NCBI GenBank assembly: GCA_903911455.1
Contig: CAIWDQ010000488.1
Coordinates: forward strand, 1 to 10,847
Direction of reading: 5' to 3'
DNA length: 10,847 bases
Source of the DNA: an uncultured bacterium
GTDB lineage: Bacteria > Bacteroidota > Bacteroidia > Bacteroidales > JACABE01
The notes beneath the pieces were generated by a model. It did no database searches. It was not told the DNA's origin and saw only the letters and a list, made by a program, of their open reading frames with translations. The position numbers were made by a program, and so were the translations under genes. Shown here one piece after another: positions 9,101 through 10,847 of the stretch (its first letter is position 1; every line of letters starts with the position of its first letter).

Positions 9101-10847
9101 GTACCATTGTATTCTGATCTGGAAGGACAATATTGTAATAATGATGTTCCAGTAACGGCAATTGACCAGTTTTGACCACCACCTGATAATGTTACATAAC
9201 CTGAGAAATTGGCACTACCAATTGTAGGATTAAATCTAATATGTAATGAAGATGGAGACAAAGCAGCTGTAGAATAAGGAATTTGAGCAGTTAATCCCCA
9301 GCTTGATCCGTTATTAGAAACCTGGAAACCTGTAGGTGCAGTAGCTGTTATAAATCCTGGTGCACCGGTTAAGCCATTTGCAGTAATAGTTGCAATTGAA
9401 TCTCCTGAAGTATTACCAAAAGCTACATAACCAAAATTATATAAACCAGGGAAACTACTCATAAAAGGAGTAGTACTAGGTAAAACGTTTACATTGTAAT
9501 CTTCTGTTTCACCACCATAATAGGTACTGGCAGAACCATTCCAACATGGATCAGGAGGGCCGTAGTATCCCGAAACAATAATTCTCATACGTGTGATACC
9601 TAACATAGCAGAACCTGGTACTAAAATATTACTACCTATAACAGGATTAGTACTTGTAAACATTCCATCGTAAGCAAGTTCAGTAACAGGGTCAAAAACA
9701 CCATCCTGATTCCAGTCAATCCAAACTCTGCAATATTTACTAGCAGTTGCACTTGAATACCAAGGACCATTTACTGTAATAGAAAGTGGATAGTTAACAG
9801 TTTGAACAATTTGCGCAGGAGTTACAGTAGTTGTATAGTCAGTATAACTTGACGTTGTAGTAGAAGTATTATTAATACCGCCAAAGTTTACATTATTGAT
9901 TTGTTCATAAGTAGCATAATAAGAGGCCGAAGGACAATATATTAATTGGGAAGTACCTTGTACAGCAGTAGAGCCTGTAGCTCCACCACCAGCTATAGTT
10001 AAATTGCCTGAATATGCAGTATTAGCAGCTAAAGGTGTAAATCTAACATAAACACTATCTAAAAATGTTGTGCCTATATATATTTTACTCACAGGATTAG
10101 TAGTCCAAGGACCGGTAGGAGAAGTAGATACCTGAAAACCTGTAGGAGCAGTAACTGAAATATTACCGGTACCACCAGTTAGGTTACCACCTGTAATAAC
10201 AAAAGTTTTTGGAGCTGATGAAGTTCCAAAAAGAGCATAATTGAAATTATTAAAAGAAGGATTTGTATAAACATAAGGGGTAGTAGGAGGTAAAACCCAA
10301 ACATCATAATCTTCGGTATTACCCGAACCCATAACTAAGCAAGCATCACCTGCTCCATTTTGATTACCGTTACCCCTAATACGAATTCTCATACGGGTTT
10401 TACCCGGAGTAGCATTAGCAGGAACCGTAATACTTGTTGTAGTAAATGTATTTGCGTTTACACTTACACCTATTTGTGTCCATTCTGTAGCATCTAATAC
10501 TCCGTCATGATTCCAGTCGAACCATACTGACATAATATAAGCTGTGTAAACGCCATCAGTATTGTAAGTTCTTGTAGTTAGGGTATAAGTTTGCCCCAAA
10601 TTTAACACACAATTACCATAATAATACTGATAACCAATTGCAGAATTTAAATAACTGCAAGAATCATGTGCAACAGGATTGGCATAATTACCTTTTACCA
10701 AAGCGCCAATTGACACATAGCTAAGCCCTTCACCTGAGCAATAACTGCCGCATATTGAAGGATTATTCCAACAATATACCCCAGGTTGTGCTTTCAATTG
10801 CATACCTGATAGGATGAAAAGCATTGTAAAACTAAGTAAAATAAAAA
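1..10847 (-). CDS. Giant multidomain secreted surface protein (GEVED / BNR-associated / beta-helix), partial at both ends
   Basis: One frame stays open for 3,615 codons (codons are bases 3k to 3k-2), from a hydrophobic signal peptide at the right edge to the left edge. The first complete codon is already inside the signal peptide, so the start lies a few codons beyond base 10847; no stop is reached at base 1. Recognisable modules in order are GEVED x4 with Ig-like spacers, FN3-like, a long beta-solenoid, BNR-associated N-terminal domain, jelly roll, a second BNR-associated domain, beta-helix, Ig-like linker and a second beta-helix. Composition is rich in Asn, Thr, Ser, Gly and Tyr and poor in charged residues, as in extracellular Bacteroidota adhesins. 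No enzyme active site is visible. The likely role is adhesion or surface structure, and type IX secretion is inferred from the architecture. The exact function is unknown. The reading frame is certain; the domain names rest on motif recognition without a profile search. Confidence 0.97.
121..1590 (-). other. Parallel beta-helix domain 2
   Basis: Residues 3086-3575. The entry differs from the first helix: NGIYYVGTGQQWTNF (1516..1560), FFNFVNNNVVTGNVTVKVVSNTAETG, then YTLTIAP, then FIIDGSRSG. Rungs follow with NNxI/NxF asparagine ladders (ITFLNDSINN, ITIRNCLLGS, LTFDGNTINQW, INIINNLFSNI, INIYNNSFNM, IDIRNNIFANN). The domain ends with DYNDYYV, FVNPQYTSLTNLIP, SPAIGSGT, DITNTPRS and TIGAYEL (127..147), a GADEY-like cap. 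No catalytic residues are identified. The protein thus carries two beta-helices in series, each preceded by its own entry segment. Confidence 0.85.
1591..2010 (-). other. Ig-like linker between the beta-helices
   Basis: Residues 2946-3085. The sequence DDNPPIITYTSLPN, VSIVDYLSGV, KPRLYYKKASNANTF, GWKYVEATMTTSPYSFYVDY and TIYYFLLATSN follows a module often seen after GADEF caps in Bacteroidota proteins, with the PRLYYKK strand and the GWKYVEA strand as hallmarks. It is probably an Ig/FN3-type sandwich that spaces the two beta-helices. Function beyond spacing is unknown. Confidence 0.7.
2011..3831 (-). other. Parallel beta-helix domain 1, tyrosine-rich
   Basis: Residues 2339-2945. The opening GIYTID, then AGTNYTNFIAAVNDLNSLGV, GPVTFNVTAG, PIIFQKYGSGAKPIL and ITFDGLKIQDNG is the usual entry of Bacteroidota right-handed beta-helix domains. 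The body is a run of rungs of the form xYGxYxY...xFxNNxI (for example YGIYGIYAY, YNVYNNKV, YGVYVSSGN, FYNNSIYI). It closes with STDIDGNIRQGEAGY and PDLGADEF (2017..2040), a typical end cap. Family members include polysaccharide lyases, but no Asp/Lys/Arg active-site arrangement is evident, so a binding or structural role is likelier. Confidence 0.85.
3832..4296 (-). other. BNR-associated N-terminal domain 2
   Basis: Residues 2184-2338. This is a second copy of the same domain as at 4825-5274: DQQVLSLKVVTQYANTPLSATSF, DLDSAEIYYTGSSNIF, GIFNITGSQTLLADTNYFWLIYNLKPTA, DTVDAQFNSVTISG, PAGYRVVR. The sequences have diverged (LIYNL for LAYDI, GYRVVR for GSRKIF) while keeping the order of landmarks. 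A 19-base exact repeat over the NYFWL segment (3970..3988 and 4951..4969, 981 bases apart, in frame) supports common origin. Confidence 0.82.
3970..4969 (-). repeat. 19-base exact in-frame repeat of the paired BNR-associated domains
   Basis: The plus-strand string TAACCAGAAATAATTAGTA occurs at 3970..3988 and 4951..4969. It encodes the conserved NYFWL strand of the two BNR-associated domains. The interval of 981 bases (327 codons) covers the second half of domain 1, the jelly roll and the first half of domain 2. Confidence 0.8.
4297..4824 (-). other. MAM / cleaved-adhesin-like jelly-roll domain
   Basis: Residues 2008-2183. An aromatic-rich N-terminal part (FDTIWTSAEDIGW, YQRWHNDTY) is followed by MISPTLDCS, VLEFWYYK, LDVYVSSDNGATWS, VWTKCTVNLG, VKIKFTATSDYYADMCLDQILI. 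This is the concanavalin-like jelly roll of MAM/cleaved-adhesin/choice-of-anchor J type, typically involved in binding carbohydrates or proteins. It holds one Asp-box-like SSDNGATW (4456..4479), which is usual in this fold and no sign of a sialidase. It lies between two BNR-associated domains. Confidence 0.78.
4825..5274 (-). other. BNR-associated N-terminal domain 1
   Basis: Residues 1858-2007. Landmarks of the BNR-associated (sialidase N-terminal type) domain are in order: QGTTKNQILGLEVVTVGSS, LVLSQINLNANGTTN, DISNIRLYYTGTSNVF, a SGSFNL strand, then LVEGTNYFWLAYDINSNAANNNYVDAQ, ITVDG and FGSRKIF. In other Bacteroidota proteins this all-beta domain occurs in front of many different modules and is not itself catalytic. 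Here no BNR propeller follows. Confidence 0.82.
5275..7182 (-). other. Long Gly/Asn/Thr-rich beta-solenoid-like region
   Basis: Residues 1222-1857. There are short beta-strand-like segments with recurrent MSGG/MTGG and NNP turns: FNMSGGLMT, FQMTGGTINVQN, VNITGGTVKLGN, VSLNNPLGVNVS, TLNNPKGLTLG. Near its end comes a known-looking block, YLTSGRLNTTSTKPIVL, FVNGPISRAI and TWLYPVGTV (5670-5687), a pattern widespread in large Bacteroidota surface proteins and found with pectate-lyase-like or autotransporter-like solenoids. No cysteine pairs or catalytic residues stand out until two Cys near the end. It probably forms an elongated rod. Individual repeat boundaries cannot be set by eye. Confidence 0.6.
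7183..7461 (-). other. GNWSNPNTWN module (cap of the solenoid region)
   Basis: Residues 1129-1221. The motif GNWSNPNTWN (7411..7440), followed by VPDFFSTVYIDSSYTVHLD and then CFNLIVNNGGTLDATG, is a frequent Bacteroidota surface-protein module. It usually opens a beta-rich stretch in which each strand describes a layer (here LNLQNGIENNGTINLS). There is no evidence for an enzymatic role. The exact family name was not resolved from sequence alone. Confidence 0.6.
7477..7818 (-). other. Fibronectin type III-like domain
   Basis: Residues 1010-1123. The pattern CNAPTNQPTAF, then NYLIVRSSSP, MPVNGTTYASGASLGGGTVV, and STQYYYFVFAAN is the common Bacteroidota FN3 arrangement: a beta strand with YLIVR, the P-NGT-Y-G loop, then an aromatic-rich Y-Y-VFA strand. 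It separates the GEVED array from the solenoid region and is probably a spacer or binding module. Confidence 0.7.
7819..8322 (-). other. GEVED domain 4
   Basis: Residues 842-1009. It opens with Tyr-Cys-Asp (Cys codon 8310..8308), then SEYNGTYDQINN, SGGSYYSDYT, a Pro-rich insertion (TTTTPTIPPVPAAN) absent from the other copies, VWIDYNQDGVFDPITE (core 8047..8079), TRMRIIV, NNPCFNYPSG and GGETEDYT (7837..7860). The insertion accounts for most of the longer period to this copy (281 codons against 267-271 for the earlier ones). It is the last member of the tandem GEVED array. Confidence 0.9.
8323..8661 (-). other. Ig-like spacer domain 3
   Basis: Residues 729-841. This is the third Ig-like spacer: FNYQLFGTTSPAFE, YLSGAPGTITVTPPPAFSVS, LFVKFTPQATNTAYQGNMVITGGG, ending LQGTS. 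It is close to spacer 1 in its second half (FTP-A-NTAY-GN). It joins GEVED domains 3 and 4. Confidence 0.75.
8662..9141 (-). other. GEVED domain 3
   Basis: Residues 569-728. It begins with a Tyr-Cys-Pro start (Cys codon 9129..9127), then SEYNGTYDQIQN, SGGSKYSDYT, VWIDYNQDGVFNPTTE (core 8890..8922), TRMRIIM, NPDPCFDYPNG, and closes with GGETEDYD (8680..8703). The calcium-loop-like segment, the Cys pair and the signature are all intact. At DNA level the loop shares a 24-base identical stretch with GEVED domain 4, pointing to comparatively recent duplication or codon-level conservation. Confidence 0.9.
9142..9480 (-). other. Ig-like spacer domain 2
   Basis: Residues 456-568. This is the second copy of the Ig-like spacer: FGYVAFGNTSGDS, GLTGAPGFITATAPTGFQVS, LHIRFNPTIGSANFSGYVTLSGGG, ending VTGTS. 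Landmarks and length (113 residues) match spacer 1 (114) and spacer 3 (113). A DSI tripeptide near its start fits the Bacteroidota O-glycosylation motif D-(S/T)-(A/I/L/V/M/T). Confidence 0.75.
9481..9948 (-). other. GEVED domain 2
   Basis: Residues 300-455. The module opens with a Tyr-Cys-Pro start (Cys codon 9936..9934), then SYTDYT, the calcium-loop-like VWIDWNQDGVFDPVTE (core 9694..9726), TRMRIIV, and a second conserved Cys in PDPCWNG. It closes with the signature GGETEDYN (9493..9516). This matches the GEVED family with both the Asp/Asn-rich loop and the signature intact. The Cys near each end of the module is repeated in copies 3 and 4, suggesting an intradomain disulfide (inference). 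Confidence 0.9.
9949..10290 (-). other. Ig-like spacer domain 1
   Basis: Residues 186-299. The pattern is that of a small all-beta Ig-like module often found between Bacteroidota surface domains: FNYALFGTSSAPKTF, then NLTGGTGNISVTAPTGFQVS, then SVYVRFTPLAANTAYSGNLT, closing with a Gly-rich turn and AVQGTS. The same order of landmarks recurs in the two later spacers (xFGxxS, L.G..G.I.V..P.GF.VS, (V/I)(R/K)F.P, G.(L/M/V)....GG, GTS). It links GEVED domains 1 and 2 and probably serves as a rigid spacer in an extended stalk. Confidence 0.75.
10291..10785 (-). other. N-terminal Cys-rich GEVED-type domain 1 (divergent)
   Basis: Residues 21-185. The first 60 residues carry five cysteines (residues 25, 32, 36, 63 and 79), unlike the rest of this mostly Cys-poor protein, so disulfides are plausible. 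The GEVED core follows: VWFDWNHDGV (10498..10527) with a DxNxDG loop resembling an EF-hand/dockerin calcium site, then VPANATPGKTRMRIRI, then a closing NTEDYDVWV. The family signature GE(V/T)ED is altered here to GNTED (10309..10323), whereas the three downstream copies keep GETED. GEVED domains are extracellular modules common in Bacteroidota surface and secreted proteins; their ligand is not established to my knowledge. Domain identity is well supported; calcium binding is inference. Confidence 0.82.
10786..10847 (-). other. Sec signal peptide (start codon outside the window)
   Basis: Visible residues 1-20 read FILLSFTMLFILSGMQLKAQ, followed by PGVYCWN. This is a hydrophobic core followed by a KAQ end, the usual signal-peptidase I pattern in Bacteroidota; cleavage is expected after Ala19 or Gln20. 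The frame is open through the right edge, and the basic n-region and initiator Met are missing. The in-frame Met codons at 10824..10822 and 10803..10801 are poor start candidates because they would cut into the hydrophobic core and leave no positive n-region. The true start is therefore probably only a few codons beyond base 10847. The protein is exported to the periplasm and presumably onward across the outer membrane. Confidence 0.9.

Larger units (their letters stand above)
8047..9711 (-). repeat. Three exact in-frame DNA repeats within the GEVED array
   Basis: The 18-base plus-strand string AAAAACACCATCCTGATT is identical at 8047..8064, 8890..8907 and 9694..9711; the first two copies stay identical for 24 bases. 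They encode the NQDGVF part of the loop in GEVED domains 4, 3 and 2. Spacing is 843 and 804 bases, both multiples of three, so unequal recombination between copies would keep the frame and change the number of GEVED/Ig units. The fourth (N-terminal) copy at about 10501 has diverged. Confidence 0.85.

Noticed and set aside
8047..9711. Regularly spaced identical short strings as a CRISPR-like array
   Set aside because: The spacing is over 800 bases, the copies are in frame, and they encode the conserved loop of a repeated protein domain.
10801..10824. Internal Met codons (10824..10822 and 10803..10801) as translation starts
   Set aside because: Either would remove part or all of the signal-peptide hydrophobic core and leave no basic n-region, while the frame is open upstream to the edge.

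Overview
The window holds a single gene. From base 10845 down to base 1 the minus strand is one uninterrupted reading frame of 3,615 codons. It starts just beyond the right edge and has not stopped at the left edge. I translated it by eye from end to end and checked the phase at landmarks along its length (near 10501, 9694, 8890, 8047, 7411, 4825, 2017 and 127); I found no frameshift and no stop. There is no intergenic space, so no promoter, terminator, RNA gene, mobile element or CRISPR array can be placed. Residue numbers in the entries count the first complete codon (10845..10843) as residue 1; the true numbers are a few higher.

The organism is almost certainly a member of the Bacteroidota. 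The DNA is AT-rich (GC roughly a third by eye, not computed). The protein is a secreted mosaic of modules characteristic of that phylum: GEVED domains, a signal peptide ending in KAQ, BNR-associated N-terminal domains, a MAM/cleaved-adhesin-like jelly roll, and parallel beta-helices closing in GADEF/GAYEL-type motifs. I cannot name the species.

Layout in protein order (right to left): signal peptide (10847-10786); Cys-rich first GEVED module (10785-10291); three Ig-like + GEVED pairs (10290-7819); a fibronectin-III-like domain (7818-7477); a GNWSNPNTWN module leading into a long Gly/Asn/Thr-rich beta-solenoid-like stretch (7461-5275); a BNR-associated domain (5274-4825), a jelly roll (4824-4297) and a second BNR-associated domain (4296-3832); a Tyr-rich parallel beta-helix (3831-2011); an Ig-like linker (2010-1591); a second beta-helix (1590-121); and the start of a C-terminal segment (120-1).

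No catalytic signature is visible. The simplest reading is a giant cell-surface or released adhesin/structural protein, probably exported by Sec and then the type IX secretion system. The type IX sorting domain would lie beyond the left edge, so that part is inference. The points most worth a second look are the tandem GEVED array with putative calcium loops, the BNR-associated pair flanking a jelly roll, and the regular tyrosine-rich rungs of the first beta-helix.
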